From: CAZAMB01 sp964501365
Lineage (GTDB): Bacteria > Planctomycetota > Phycisphaerae > UBA1845
Reading direction: 5' to 3'
Length of the DNA: 64,000 nucleotides
Assembly: GCA_964501365.1 (NCBI GenBank)
Contig: CAZCST010000007.1
Span: 48,168 to 112,167, forward strand
Made by a program: the position numbers and the translations under genes. A model generated the notes under the pieces. That model was given only the letters and a program-made list of their open reading frames with translations. It searched no databases and was not told where the DNA came from. Below are positions 50,296 to 59,597 of the stretch, in pieces. Positions within the stretch are counted from its first letter, which is position 1. Every line of letters starts with the position of its first letter.

Positions 50296-51432
50296 TTGGC
50301 GGCAACCACCTTGGCAAGCCTGAATCTTGAACATCTCTCGTGCGACTATCAAACAGGCCGCGGCACGATCCGGGCAGTAGACGATCTCTGTCTCGACGTA
50401 GCCGATCGTGAACTTGTCGTCCTCGTGGGACCGTCGGGCTGCGGGAAAACCACGACGCTTCGGCTCATCGCCGGACTGGAATCGCCATCAGACGGTTGCA
50501 TTCGTATCGGCAATCGGATGGTAAACAATGTACCGCCGCGCGGCCGGGACGTCGCCATGGTTTTCCAGAACTTCGCCCTGTATCCGCACATGACCGTGTA
50601 CGAGAACATGGCGTTTGGACTCAGGATGCAATCCGTTCGAAAGGCGGAGATTGTGCAAACCGTTGAACAATTCGCTGCCCGGCTGGGCCTCACACCGCTC
50701 CTGGATCGCAGGCCGCATCAGCTATCGGGGGGCGAAAGACAGCGCGTTGCGCTGGGACGGGCGATCGTTTGCAAGCCGCAAGTTTTTCTCCTCGATGAGC
50801 CTCTGTCGAATCTGGATCTTTCCTTGCGGACGGCCATGCGCAGCGAAATTAAGCGACTTCAACGCGAACTGACCACCACCATGATTTATGTTACTCACGA
50901 TCAGGAGGAAGCAATGACCCTGGCGGACCGGATTGGCGTACTCAATCACGGGCGCTTACAACAGTTTGCCCCACCCCTGGAAATCTATCAGCGGCCCGCC
51001 AACCGCTTCGTAGCCGGCTTTTTCGGTTCTCCTCCCATGAATTTGATTCACGGCACGGTCCAAACAAATGGCACCGGTGCTGAATTTCGATGTGGCGCAC
51101 TTCGAATTGAAGGCCTTCGACAAACTGGATGGATGCAGGCGGCAAGCCCAAGGGAAGTCGTGCTCGGCATTCGCCCTCACGACGTCAACCTCATAATGGT
51201 CGGCGGACTACAGGCCGTGGGTGGGATGAACCCTCATCGGGGCATCGTTCGAGATGTAGAACCTCTCGGGGATGCTACAGTTCTGCGAACGGTCCTTGAA
51301 AATGGAGTGGAATTCGTTGCGAAGAGCTCCGCCAGCGACGCACCAACCATCGGAGCTACCGTCGAGATCGGATTCCAGCCTGATAAGCTGCATTTCTTTG
51401 ACGCAGACAAAACAGGCAGGCGATTGAACTGA
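50296..51432 (+). CDS. UgpC/MalK-type ABC transporter ATP-binding protein
   Basis: 378 residues. Walker A is GPSGCGKTT (near 48-56), Q-loop VFQNFALYPHMTVYENMAFG, signature LSGGERQR (near 148), Walker B VFLLDEPLSNLD (near 166-177), H-loop VTHDQEE. The C-terminal TOBE/OB region (about 250-378) is the one used for sugar or glycerol-phosphate ABC importers. No permease or binding protein is adjacent, so it may serve importers coded elsewhere. TTG start; TTG 50311 is an alternative. Confidence 0.88.
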   Translation: MAATTLASLNLEHLSCDYQTGRGTIRAVDDLCLDVADRELVVLVGPSGCGKTTTLRLIAGLESPSDGCIRIGNRMVNNVPPRGRDVAMVFQNFALYPHMTVYENMAFGLRMQSVRKAEIVQTVEQFAARLGLTPLLDRRPHQLSGGERQRVALGRAIVCKPQVFLLDEPLSNLDLSLRTAMRSEIKRLQRELTTTMIYVTHDQEEAMTLADRIGVLNHGRLQQFAPPLEIYQRPANRFVAGFFGSPPMNLIHGTVQTNGTGAEFRCGALRIEGLRQTGWMQAASPREVVLGIRPHDVNLIMVGGLQAVGGMNPHRGIVRDVEPLGDATVLRTVLENGVEFVAKSSASDAPTIGATVEIGFQPDKLHFFDADKTGRRLN

Positions 51433-51499
51433 CAATCCACGGCATCGGCCTGCCCTTCAGAAGCATCGCGCCGTATGGTTTTATCCGGTTGATTCTGCT

Positions 51500-52927
51500 A
51501 TGATTCAATTGGTTTCTATGCGACATTCCATCCGTTCAGATACCCCTAGCGATCATCTGGCCCCCAAGCGCATGCCTCGCGCGGTCCGCGAGCAGGCGCG
51601 TGCGGGAGGCGAGCAACGCCCCGAGCGGGCGATTCTCGTTTCCATACTCCTGCCGCACACAACCGCCGACTTGCGGAATCCTGTGGGTGAACTGAAGGCA
51701 TTGGCCGAAGCCGCCGGCGTCGAAGTCGTGGACACGATGACACAAAAGCGATTGCAACTCACGGTCGGCTACGCACTTGGGAAGGGCAAACTGGCGGAGC
51801 TCGCACAACGGGCTGAGGATGCGCAGGCTGATGTCGTCATTTTTGATAATGAACTGGCCCCCCGCCAGATTCGGGGGCTCGAAGAGGGAGCCCAGCGAAA
51901 AGTCATCGACCGCAGTGAACTGATTCTCGACATTTTCGCCGCCCGGGCACGAACCAAGGAAGCCCAGTTGCAGGTCGAATTGGCTCAACTCCAATACACT
52001 GCGCCGCGACTTCGCGGCATGTGGACCCACCTTGAGCGCATCGCCGGTGGCGGCGGCGGAACGGCCGCGGGCGCAGTCGGCGGCGTCGGAACGCGCGGGC
52101 CTGGTGAACGGCAGATCGAAGTGGACCGCCGCGTGGTCAAAGACCGAATCACCTATTTGCGGCGGGAGTTGGAGGAGGTCCTCCATCGAAAAGAACGCGA
52201 AGTCAGGGCTCGGTCGGAACAATACACCGTTTCGCTCGTGGGCTATACGAACGCGGGAAAGAGCACGCTAATGAACCGGCTTACCAATGCCGGGCAGTTC
52301 GTCGCCGACATGCTCTTTGCCACTCTCGATACAAAAACCGTCCGCTGGAACCTCGGCGAGGGCCGATCAGTCCTGCTTTCGGACACCGTGGGATTTGTTC
52401 GCGACCTACCCCACCATCTGGTCGCATCCTTCCGCGCCACGCTGGAAGAAGCATTGCACGCACACCTGCTTCTGCATGTCGTCGATGCTTCGTCACCGCA
52501 GGCGTGGCGGCAGGTACAGGCCGTGGAAAGCGTCCTGACGGACTTGGGGGCAGACGACATTCCGCGCCTGACACTGCTGAACAAGATCGACATCGCGGAC
52601 GATGCGGCAGTCGCAGACATTCTGGCACGCGGATCGATCAACGCCATGCCGATTTCAGCGGTCACCGGACAGGGACTCGACGAACTGATTACCACGGTGC
52701 TGCGTCGCTCCGAGGGCGATTCGAAGGTACTTGAAGTGCGCATCGCACACACCGACGGCAAGCTGTTGACAGAATTGACCCGCGTGGCCGAGGTCATCAG
52801 CCGCCAATACGATGAAGATGCCGTAATTTTGAAACTTCGCGTGAACAAGAATCAACTCAGCCAGCTGATCGGGCGCTACCCCAGTCTCAATATCAACGGC
52901 GCGCAACTTGAAGACAACAATCCATGA
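51500..52927 (+). CDS. hflX: GTPase HflX
   Basis: 475 residues. The HflX N-terminal domain contains QKRLQLTVGYALGKGKLAEL and the basic QLQVELAQLQYTAPRLRGMW coil (about 155-174), then GGTRGPGER-like GVGTRGPGERQIEVDRR. The GTPase has GYTNAGKST (near 250), DTVGFVRDLPHHLV (near 295) and NKID (near 355). HflX splits or rescues stalled ribosomes in stress. TATGAT at 51499-51504 overlaps the first ATG, so ATG 51518 may be the true start. The stop overlaps the next start (ATGA). Confidence 0.92.
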   Translation: MIQLVSMRHSIRSDTPSDHLAPKRMPRAVREQARAGGEQRPERAILVSILLPHTTADLRNPVGELKALAEAAGVEVVDTMTQKRLQLTVGYALGKGKLAELAQRAEDAQADVVIFDNELAPRQIRGLEEGAQRKVIDRSELILDIFAARARTKEAQLQVELAQLQYTAPRLRGMWTHLERIAGGGGGTAAGAVGGVGTRGPGERQIEVDRRVVKDRITYLRRELEEVLHRKEREVRARSEQYTVSLVGYTNAGKSTLMNRLTNAGQFVADMLFATLDTKTVRWNLGEGRSVLLSDTVGFVRDLPHHLVASFRATLEEALHAHLLLHVVDASSPQAWRQVQAVESVLTDLGADDIPRLTLLNKIDIADDAAVADILARGSINAMPISAVTGQGLDELITTVLRRSEGDSKVLEVRIAHTDGKLLTELTRVAEVISRQYDEDAVILKLRVNKNQLSQLIGRYPSLNINGAQLEDNNP

Positions 52928-54369
52928 ATTGGCTACCTGCAGGACTACCTCACGCCCTCATAGTCCTTCTCCCCGCGATTGTGGGTAATCCTTTTGTTGT
53001 CGCAGAAGAGCGCGACCTGAACACGATTTCCCTGACACTCAAACTTCGCACAGGCGGCCAGCTTTCCGGGGCCGTTCTGGATCATGACGAAAACGCCATT
53101 GTCATCCTGAGCCAGAACACGCCATACGTTTTCTCCTGGAGCGAGCTGGACCCCGGCGCTGCCCTCGCCACAAAACGAACACTCCTTGCCAGAGAGCGTG
53201 GAGGCGCTGATCGTCTTTCGGTGGACGATCATTTTCAGCTGGGAATGTTCGTGCTGCGCAACGGACGCAATGACCTGGCCTCCAATGAATTCGACCTGGC
53301 GCGGCGTCTTGATCCGAAGATGGCGCCGCAAATCAATGATGCATTCGCGCAGTTCCGCAAGGAAGCCGAGTCCTGGCGGACAAGTCAGGGGGAGGACCTG
53401 AAAATCAGTCCGGAACCGGGGGCGCACGAGGACACCGACAATGATGCGGAGAAGGTCCAAGCCGGACCGAATTTCGAACGCCTCCCCCCGCCATCGAGCC
53501 CTGCACGAGAGGATATTCGCGAGGTCTATCTTCGATTCGGAGAAAAGGTCCGTGACGTCATGGGTACGGACATACGCCTCGTGGAGTCCGACCACTTCCT
53601 GATCTGGACCGATTGGGGGCCAAAACAACAGGCTCAGCTCACGAAGTGGTGCGAGAGCATGTATGCAGCGCTGTGCATCCAATTTGGCCTTGATGCGAAG
53701 AATGATGTATTCCTCGCCAAGTGTCCGGTTTTTTGTTTTCGATCCAAGGCGCGCTTCCGCAGGTTTGCCCGCGATTTCGACGGGTACGACGCAAAAAACG
53801 CCATCGGCTACACGCGGTCCATTGAATCCAACGGGCACGTGCATATGGCATTCGCTCGCATGGGCTCCACGCCGTCGGATTACGATCGTTTCGCCTGCAC
53901 GCTGGTTCACGAAGGCACACATGCGTTCCTTCACCGGCTGTTCGGTACGCACCTATTGCCGCATTGGATCAATGAGGGCTATGCCGAACTAACCGCGGAG
54001 CGCGTTCTGGGCGATCGCTGCCCTGCGGGTGAAAATGCGGCACTTCTTGCGAAACAGTATGCCCGCTTCGATTGGCCCGTCACGCCATTTTTGGCCCGAT
54101 TATCGACAATCGAAATTCATGAGTACCCGCTTGCGTGCAGCATCGTTACTTACCTCGACAGCCAAAAACCACAGGCCTTTGTCACCCTTATCAAGAGCCT
54201 CAAACAAGGAACTGACCTTCCGACCGCAATGTCGTCGAGCTTTGACGGCTTGACCATAGAACGCCTCGACCGCGATTGGAAACAGTCGAACCGCTGCTCA
54301 ACCCCAGGCTGCAGCAAAAATACCAATGGCTCTGGCCGCGCTTTTGCCGATCACAAGGGGGGCCAATAG
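52924..54369 (+). CDS. Putative secreted gluzincin-type metallopeptidase
   Basis: 481 residues, N-terminal signal-like segment (LPHALIVLLPAIVGNPFVVA). A short beta module LKLRTGGQLSGAVLDHD (about 39-55) is followed by a helical region, and then a peptidase-like domain with HEGTHAFLHR near residue 329 (HExxH) and WINEGYAEL about 15 residues later, supplying the third ligand Glu. This resembles DUF1570-type planctomycete proteins. Substrate unknown. Overlaps hflX by 4 bp and precedes the LPG-synthase-like gene by 12 bp. Confidence 0.7.
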   Translation: MNWLPAGLPHALIVLLPAIVGNPFVVAEERDLNTISLTLKLRTGGQLSGAVLDHDENAIVILSQNTPYVFSWSELDPGAALATKRTLLARERGGADRLSVDDHFQLGMFVLRNGRNDLASNEFDLARRLDPKMAPQINDAFAQFRKEAESWRTSQGEDLKISPEPGAHEDTDNDAEKVQAGPNFERLPPPSSPAREDIREVYLRFGEKVRDVMGTDIRLVESDHFLIWTDWGPKQQAQLTKWCESMYAALCIQFGLDAKNDVFLAKCPVFCFRSKARFRRFARDFDGYDAKNAIGYTRSIESNGHVHMAFARMGSTPSDYDRFACTLVHEGTHAFLHRLFGTHLLPHWINEGYAELTAERVLGDRCPAGENAALLAKQYARFDWPVTPFLARLSTIEIHEYPLACSIVTYLDSQKPQAFVTLIKSLKQGTDLPTAMSSSFDGLTIERLDRDWKQSNRCSTPGCSKNTNGSGRAFADHKGGQ

Positions 54370-54381
54370 CCCGCAATCTCC

Positions 54382-55590
54382 ATGGCAAGGAAACATCGCA
54401 AATACCTTTTGGATGCATTGCGGATCGCCATCTGCGTGGCCGCACTCTGGTTCGTAGTGCGTGGCGTAACACTTCGCGATCGAGTCACGCTGCGCGATGG
54501 AAGCACACTGGAGGGTTCGGTCCTCACGCATGACGATCCGATTCAATTCGAGTTGGCTGGAGGCGAGACTCGCATCCTCACCCTTGAGCAGATTGCGACG
54601 AATTCGGACGGAGTTCCCCAGATTTCCTACGGGCTGCTCAGCGCTTGGCGCTGGAGCAACAAGGGGCTGCTTCTTTTTGCGGTCTTGATCTACTTTCCTG
54701 TGGTCTTTCCGCTCGCCCAGCGATTTCGAATTCTATTGCGGGTCCAGGAAATCAATCTGAGTTTCCGCGAATCCGTTCGGTTGACTTTTGCCGGGAACTT
54801 TCTGAACTTCACAACTCCTCTGGGGTCAAATGCCGGGGATCTCTTCAAAGCGTACTTTGCATCGCTGCATACTCCGCGCAAGACGGAGGCAGTAACCACC
54901 GTGGTGCTCGACCGCATCATTGGATTGGGAACGCTTATCGTCGTTGCAGCCGCAATCACGCTATTCGCACCATCGCAAAGCCGGCTGGCGGAGTTGCGAC
55001 CGTACATGCTAACGTTGCTGATTGCCGGAGGTGTGGGTGCTGCGCTGTTTTTTTCCCCTTTGGCGCGGCGATTTTCGCTGCCGCAGCGCTTTCACTCGAT
55101 CGCGGCAGTCCAACAGATCATTCGCGTGGATCAGGCCATTCGTGTTCTGGCTCGACACGGCTGGACTCTCACGGCATCGGTCCTGCTGACGATCATACTC
55201 CAGCTCGTTGCACTGAGTTCCTATTTCGTGGCAGCCATTGCACTTTCCATGAAGGCCTCGATCGTGCAAATCCCCGAGTATTTCGCATACTTTTATTCAG
55301 GGGCGATGATCCAGGCTCTTCCCGGTCCACCACAAGGTCTGGGCACGGTTGAACTCGCCTATCGCCATTTCTTTGCCGATTATGGCAGTCCCTCCCAAAT
55401 CATTTGCTTGGCGTTCGCCATCCGCCTGATCGCCCTTGTCAGTTCTCTGCCCGGCCTCCTGGTCGCACTCACCGGTTCCTACAGGCCCAGGGAAGCGATC
55501 GAGGCGCTCGAAGACCCGTCCGCTAACTCCGACATCTCCTCGATCTCCTCATCCGGATGCGAACTTATCGGCTCACCAAAATCCACTTAA
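54382..55590 (+). CDS. Lysylphosphatidylglycerol synthase TM-region (UPF0104) protein
   Basis: 402 residues with about eight transmembrane helices. TM1 (about 11-27) is followed by a 65-residue loop with VTLRDGSTLEGSVLTHDDP, which is not part of the usual family; then come FAGNFLNFTTPLGSNAGDLFKAY (about 134-156), VVLDRIIGLGTL and QALPGPPQGLGTVE (near 311), typical of this flippase-like family. There is no LPG synthetase domain. The inserted loop resembles the N-terminal module of the preceding gene. Role probably lipid-related. Confidence 0.8.
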   Translation: MARKHRKYLLDALRIAICVAALWFVVRGVTLRDRVTLRDGSTLEGSVLTHDDPIQFELAGGETRILTLEQIATNSDGVPQISYGLLSAWRWSNKGLLLFAVLIYFPVVFPLAQRFRILLRVQEINLSFRESVRLTFAGNFLNFTTPLGSNAGDLFKAYFASLHTPRKTEAVTTVVLDRIIGLGTLIVVAAAITLFAPSQSRLAELRPYMLTLLIAGGVGAALFFSPLARRFSLPQRFHSIAAVQQIIRVDQAIRVLARHGWTLTASVLLTIILQLVALSSYFVAAIALSMKASIVQIPEYFAYFYSGAMIQALPGPPQGLGTVELAYRHFFADYGSPSQIICLAFAIRLIALVSSLPGLLVALTGSYRPREAIEALEDPSANSDISSISSSGCELIGSPKST

Positions 55591-55604
55591 CGCTTTCGTT
55601 AGTG
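55584..55604 (+). terminator. Hairpin across the stop of the LPG-synthase-like gene
   Basis: CACTTAACG (55584-55592) pairs with CGTTAGTG (55597-55604) with one bulge and a 4-nt loop, overlapping the stop codon. No T-run follows, so termination is uncertain. Confidence 0.3.
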
Positions 55605-55688
55605 GCTTCCGAAAGGAAAGTATCATTCTCGCGCCGGCCGGGGCGGCCTGCGCGATTTTGAGTCTTTCACCAGCATCGGGAGCGGCAG

Positions 55689-56108
55689 ATGTTCAATATC
55701 ACTTCGACGAACCAGCCGCGCACGAACCACGCCGTGCTCACCGACCGCCGCAATGGGCGACGCCGGATTCTGCACCAGCCGTGTCAGGCAACGCTGATGG
55801 GCAACGGCCGCCACGATGACTGGGAATGTACCGGGATCGTGCTCAACGCCAGCGCGGGGGGCTTCGCATGTCGCATCCAAAACTGTGACGCGAACAGACT
55901 CACCGCCGGGCGCATCGTACGCGCCTTGTTCCGCCTCGACATGCAGCAGGAACCCTTTGATTTCCACGCACGCATCACGAACTCCACGCTGGCCGGCACG
56001 CCGGGATACACCATCATCGGGATGGAGTTCCTCATCGATGCCGATCGAAAGCTCGAAAGAATGCGGCTCAAGCAAACGCTGGCCGTAGCGCACGAGGAGG
56101 CAGGCTGA
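55689..56108 (+). CDS. PilZ-domain protein
   Basis: 139 residues. TDRRNGRRR at 18-26 supplies the RxxxR c-di-GMP binding motif and VLNASAGGFACRI (about 51-63) the D/NxSxxG motif, here with Asn instead of Asp. A single PilZ domain without an effector. It is followed 3 bp after its stop by a second PilZ gene, so both probably act in one c-di-GMP response. Confidence 0.75.
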   Translation: MFNITSTNQPRTNHAVLTDRRNGRRRILHQPCQATLMGNGRHDDWECTGIVLNASAGGFACRIQNCDANRLTAGRIVRALFRLDMQQEPFDFHARITNSTLAGTPGYTIIGMEFLIDADRKLERMRLKQTLAVAHEEAG

Positions 56109-56111
56109 AAC

Positions 56112-56855
56112 ATGAGTCGAACGCATTCGCTGGACCGATCGCATCAGGAGGAGGTCTTCGCCGAAGCCATACGCGAGGGCCGGCAACTCGTGCTCACGTA
56201 CAACCTGCCGCAGGGATGGAGGCGGCAAAAGGCGGTGTTTGTGTCGGGCTGCGCTGCTTCTCGCGAAACACTCGTTCATGCACTCGTGCCCGACACCGAA
56301 AGCGAAGTGATTCTTCCAACGCTCGGAATGGTCGTGGGCGGGTCATTTCGACTCGGGCACAAGAAATGCCTGTTCAGTGCCGCGGTTCGCTCCTGCGGCG
56401 CTAGAGGCAAAACCGTCCCAATCATGTTGACCTGGCCTGACCATTTGTCGCAACTCCAGCGCCGGGCATATGAGCGCGCCGCCCCGCCGCGCGGTACCGT
56501 GATCGCCGTACGATTTTGGATCGACGGCGGGGATCAGCGACCGCCGGACGCCCGGGATGTCCGGCACGGCCAGTTGGAGGACATTTCAGCCGGCGGCATG
56601 CGGCTCAAAATTGCCGACGCGGTCAACGTAGAATTGGAACGGACCTACAAAGTGGTGTTTACACCTCGCAACGGGAAGCCGGCACTGGTCCTTGATTCGA
56701 TGCTGCGTCATCGCGAGATTGTGGAAAAGGGCCGGGCGTCTCTGGGATTTCAATTCGTCGGACTTGAAACCAGCACCGAAGGACTCCGTACGCTCGATCG
56801 CCTGGCCAGACTGGTCAGCCACTTCCAGCGCTCGAACACAAGGCGGTCCGGCTAA
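56112..56855 (+). CDS. PilZ-domain protein, YcgR-like
   Basis: 247 residues. An N-terminal YcgR-N-like beta domain is followed by RRAYERAAPPRG (about 117-128; arginine motif) and LEDISAGGMRLKI (about 156-168; DxSxxG), so both c-di-GMP motifs are canonical here. The C-terminal helix ends TRRSG. It overlaps the convergent hypothetical gene by 4 bp at its 3' end. Confidence 0.8.
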   Translation: MSRTHSLDRSHQEEVFAEAIREGRQLVLTYNLPQGWRRQKAVFVSGCAASRETLVHALVPDTESEVILPTLGMVVGGSFRLGHKKCLFSAAVRSCGARGKTVPIMLTWPDHLSQLQRRAYERAAPPRGTVIAVRFWIDGGDQRPPDARDVRHGQLEDISAGGMRLKIADAVNVELERTYKVVFTPRNGKPALVLDSMLRHREIVEKGRASLGFQFVGLETSTEGLRTLDRLARLVSHFQRSNTRRSG

Positions 56856-57442
56856 CGCGGTCGCTCCCACGCGCGGACCACTTTCCAGACGATCCGCTGC
56901 GCCCATACTCCAAAATGGGCGATTAACGAGCGTCGTGCCCGCATGGCGATGCGTTCGGCTCGAACCCATTCCAAGTCCGCCTTATCTGCGAGTTCCAGAT
57001 GCCGCCATAGCATTTCGAGCCGGTCGGCCCCGCCGCGCATTGCCACGCGTCTAACCTGGCTAAAGGTCGGTTGGGATGGTGGATCCGTCAGCTTGCTCAG
57101 CGCATCGCCGCGCCACGTCTCCATGGCCGCTTCGGTCAACGTCAATTTGTCATTCGATTGGCGAAATCGATTCCTGGAAACTTTTGCCGACTTGCAGAGC
57201 CTGTCAAAACGGGCGGAATCGCGCGGCTCCTGGGCCAGTGCCCGGATCGCTCGGACCGTCGTCGCTGCAGATTGTCGCCAGGCGCGTCGCGCCGCCAGCC
57301 ACGCAATCAGAGAGTCAATGAATTGTTGTTCGTGGGCCGCCCGGCGGGCCAATCTGAGCGATCTGGCTGTCGCCAGGCCGCCTATGAGCGTACCGGCCAG
57401 CACCGCCGTAACCAATAGACCGTAGTATTCCACCTGCGGCAT
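56852..57442 (-). CDS. Hypothetical membrane-anchored basic protein
   Basis: 196 residues; not recognised. One N-terminal hydrophobic segment (YYGLLVTAVLAGTLIGGLAT, about 6-25) is followed by a long Arg/Ala-rich, probably helical region. High Arg content might point to a frame shadow, but the anchored, continuous layout and lack of an opposite-strand gene over most of its length support it. Convergent with the second PilZ gene. Confidence 0.5.
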   Translation of the reverse strand: MPQVEYYGLLVTAVLAGTLIGGLATARSLRLARRAAHEQQFIDSLIAWLAARRAWRQSAATTVRAIRALAQEPRDSARFDRLCKSAKVSRNRFRQSNDKLTLTEAAMETWRGDALSKLTDPPSQPTFSQVRRVAMRGGADRLEMLWRHLELADKADLEWVRAERIAMRARRSLIAHFGVWAQRIVWKVVRAWERPR

Positions 57443-57604
57443 TGCTTATTCCCCGCCCCGCCGTGCCGATTCTCCCGATGAGACTGTACCAAAATCCTCC
57501 CACCCAATGAAGTCGCCAACGGCCAATTGCAGCAAACTCGCACGAGTGTCACCGTCCGATATACAATGGGCCTTTTGGCGATCAGGCACTACGGAGGCCG
57601 CAAA

Positions 57605-59341
57605 ATGCATCGGGCGATAGGCAGTGCAATTATTTGGCTCGGCTGCGTGAATCCATGTTGGGCTCAAGGCGGTGGTGATAGAATGACCGGCCGGCCATTT
57701 GTGTCACGATCGCCAGTCATCGCACGCAACGGCATCGCCGCCACCAGCCACCCCCTCGCGACACAAATCGCCATCGACATTCTTCAACAGGGCGGCAGCG
57801 CGGTTGATGCGGCCATCGCCGCCAATGCCGCACTCGGATTGATGGAGCCGACAGGGTCGGGAGTCGGCGGCGATCTATTCGCCATTGTGTGGGACGCCAA
57901 ATCGCAAAAGCTGTACGGCCTCAATGGCAGCGGACGCAGCCCGAATTCTCTAACACTCGAATACCTGCAAAAGCATGTACCGGGGGGAATCCCGCCCCGC
58001 GGACCGCTGCCCATCACCGTTCCCGGATGTGTTGACGGCTGGTTCGAATTGCACAAACGATTCGGCAAATTGCCGATGGCGACGGTGCTGGCTCCGGCGA
58101 TTCGATACGCCAAAGATGGATTTCCACTCACCGAATTGATCGCGTTTTATTGGGCGCGTGGAGCGGCCGTCCTCAAGGATCAACCCGGCTTCGCAGAAGT
58201 TTTCATTCCAAACGGCAAGATCCCCCGACATGGCGATATCATTCGCAACCCACGCCTCGCGCACACGTATGAATTGTTGGCGACGGTCGGGCGCGATGCG
58301 TTCTACAAAGGCGAAGTGAGCGCGACTGTCGCCGCCTTCTGTCAGCGCGTCGGATGCTTTCTCACGGAAAAGGACTTTGAAGAACATGCATCAACATGGG
58401 TCGATCCTGTATCCACGAATTATCGCGGATATGACATCTGGGAAATGCCACCCAACACACAGGGCCTTGCTGTGCTCCAAATGTTGAACATCCTCGAACC
58501 GTACGACTTGACATCCATGGGGCAAAATTCAGCCGATTACCTCCACCGACTGATCGAGGCGAAGAAAATTGTTTTTGAAGATCGGGCCCGCTACTACGCC
58601 GATCCGGCATTCGCAACCATCCCCACGGACGTGTTGATTTCCAAGGCCTACGCCGAAGAACGTCGCAAACTGCTCAATCCGCGAGTTGCCTCGCATGGCC
58701 TTCAACCGGGGGATCCAAAACTCGCGACTGGCGACACAATTTACCTCACCGTAGCGGACAAGGATCGGAACATGGTGTCACTGATCCAGAGCAACTATCG
58801 CGGCTTTGGCTCGGGCCTCACTCCCGACGGGCTGGGATTCGTGTTACAGGATCGCGGTGAGCTGTTTTCATTGGACGAGAAGCGCCCCAATGCGTACGCC
58901 CCCCACAAGCGCCCATTCCATACCATCATTCCGGGATTCGTAACCAAGGCAGGCAAGCCCTGGCTGAGTTTTGGCGTGATGGGCGGCGATATGCAACCTC
59001 AAGGCCATGTGCAGGTGCTTTGCAACTTGATTGACTTCGGAATGAACGTGCAGGAGGCGGGTGATGCCGCACGATTCCACCACCAAGGTTCCACGGAGCC
59101 AACCGACGAAATCAGGCAGGAAAACATCAATTCGCAACGCCATGAATCGAATGCGGGTTACGTTGCACTGGAGTCCGGCGTATCCATGGAGGTGCAACGC
59201 ACCCTGTCCCAAAAGGGTCACGAAGTACGGTTTGAATCGGACGGCTTTGGCGGGTATCAGGCGATCCTCTTCGATGCCGCACGCGACCTGTACATGGCTG
59301 GGTCCGATTTCCGAAAAGACGGCTGTGCGGGTGGATACTGA
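57605..59341 (+). CDS. ggt: Gamma-glutamyltransferase
   Basis: 578 residues. Signal peptide MHRAIGSAIIWLGCVNPCWA, then the conserved start IARNGIAATSHPLATQIAID and GGSAVDAAIAANAALG near 60-80, GSGVGGDLFAIVW and GRSPNSLTLE. The self-cleavage site and nucleophile Thr lie in ATGDTIYLTVAD (near residue 377; relatives read TTHFSVVD), and GFGSGLTPDGLGFVLQDRG follows. It hydrolyses glutathione gamma-glutamyl bonds in the periplasm. The frame extends upstream to 57527 without a signal-compatible start. Confidence 0.9.
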   Translation: MHRAIGSAIIWLGCVNPCWAQGGGDRMTGRPFVSRSPVIARNGIAATSHPLATQIAIDILQQGGSAVDAAIAANAALGLMEPTGSGVGGDLFAIVWDAKSQKLYGLNGSGRSPNSLTLEYLQKHVPGGIPPRGPLPITVPGCVDGWFELHKRFGKLPMATVLAPAIRYAKDGFPLTELIAFYWARGAAVLKDQPGFAEVFIPNGKIPRHGDIIRNPRLAHTYELLATVGRDAFYKGEVSATVAAFCQRVGCFLTEKDFEEHASTWVDPVSTNYRGYDIWEMPPNTQGLAVLQMLNILEPYDLTSMGQNSADYLHRLIEAKKIVFEDRARYYADPAFATIPTDVLISKAYAEERRKLLNPRVASHGLQPGDPKLATGDTIYLTVADKDRNMVSLIQSNYRGFGSGLTPDGLGFVLQDRGELFSLDEKRPNAYAPHKRPFHTIIPGFVTKAGKPWLSFGVMGGDMQPQGHVQVLCNLIDFGMNVQEAGDAARFHHQGSTEPTDEIRQENINSQRHESNAGYVALESGVSMEVQRTLSQKGHEVRFESDGFGGYQAILFDAARDLYMAGSDFRKDGCAGGY

Positions 59342-59566
59342 TTACGGTTGTTGATCGAGCAATCCACCGGTGCCTGTCCCGCCCGTTCCACCGTCACCCA
59401 GGTAAATGGCCGGATCTAACAGTGTGAGCAACGTCGTTTCCAGCGCGCTGGTGACTGCGACCTTCACTTTGGTATCGCAGCTGGTAAAAGTTGACCCACC
59501 AGCGAGTACCGCCGCCAAGGATAGCATCGCCTTGCGAAATCGCCCGGAACGTATTTGCGTTTTCAT
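59342..59566 (-). CDS. Small secreted hypothetical protein
   Basis: 74 residues from ATG 59566 (ATG 59578 also in frame). A positively charged start (MKTQIRSGRFRKAM) and hydrophobic stretch end in FTSCDTK, a possible but non-classical lipobox. The C-terminus is a Gly-Thr run GDGGTGGTGTGG. Function unknown. It is the last of three similar-looking minus-strand genes and its stop abuts ggt's stop. Confidence 0.45.
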   Translation of the reverse strand: MKTQIRSGRFRKAMLSLAAVLAGGSTFTSCDTKVKVAVTSALETTLLTLLDPAIYLGDGGTGGTGTGGLLDQQP

Positions 59567-59597
59567 ATTGCTCTCCACCCGGATAACGCCCTGCGAC

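Noticed and set aside
52945..53952. 335-residue minus-strand open frame
   Set aside because: Antisense to the putative gluzincin, which has a signal sequence and an HExxH motif.
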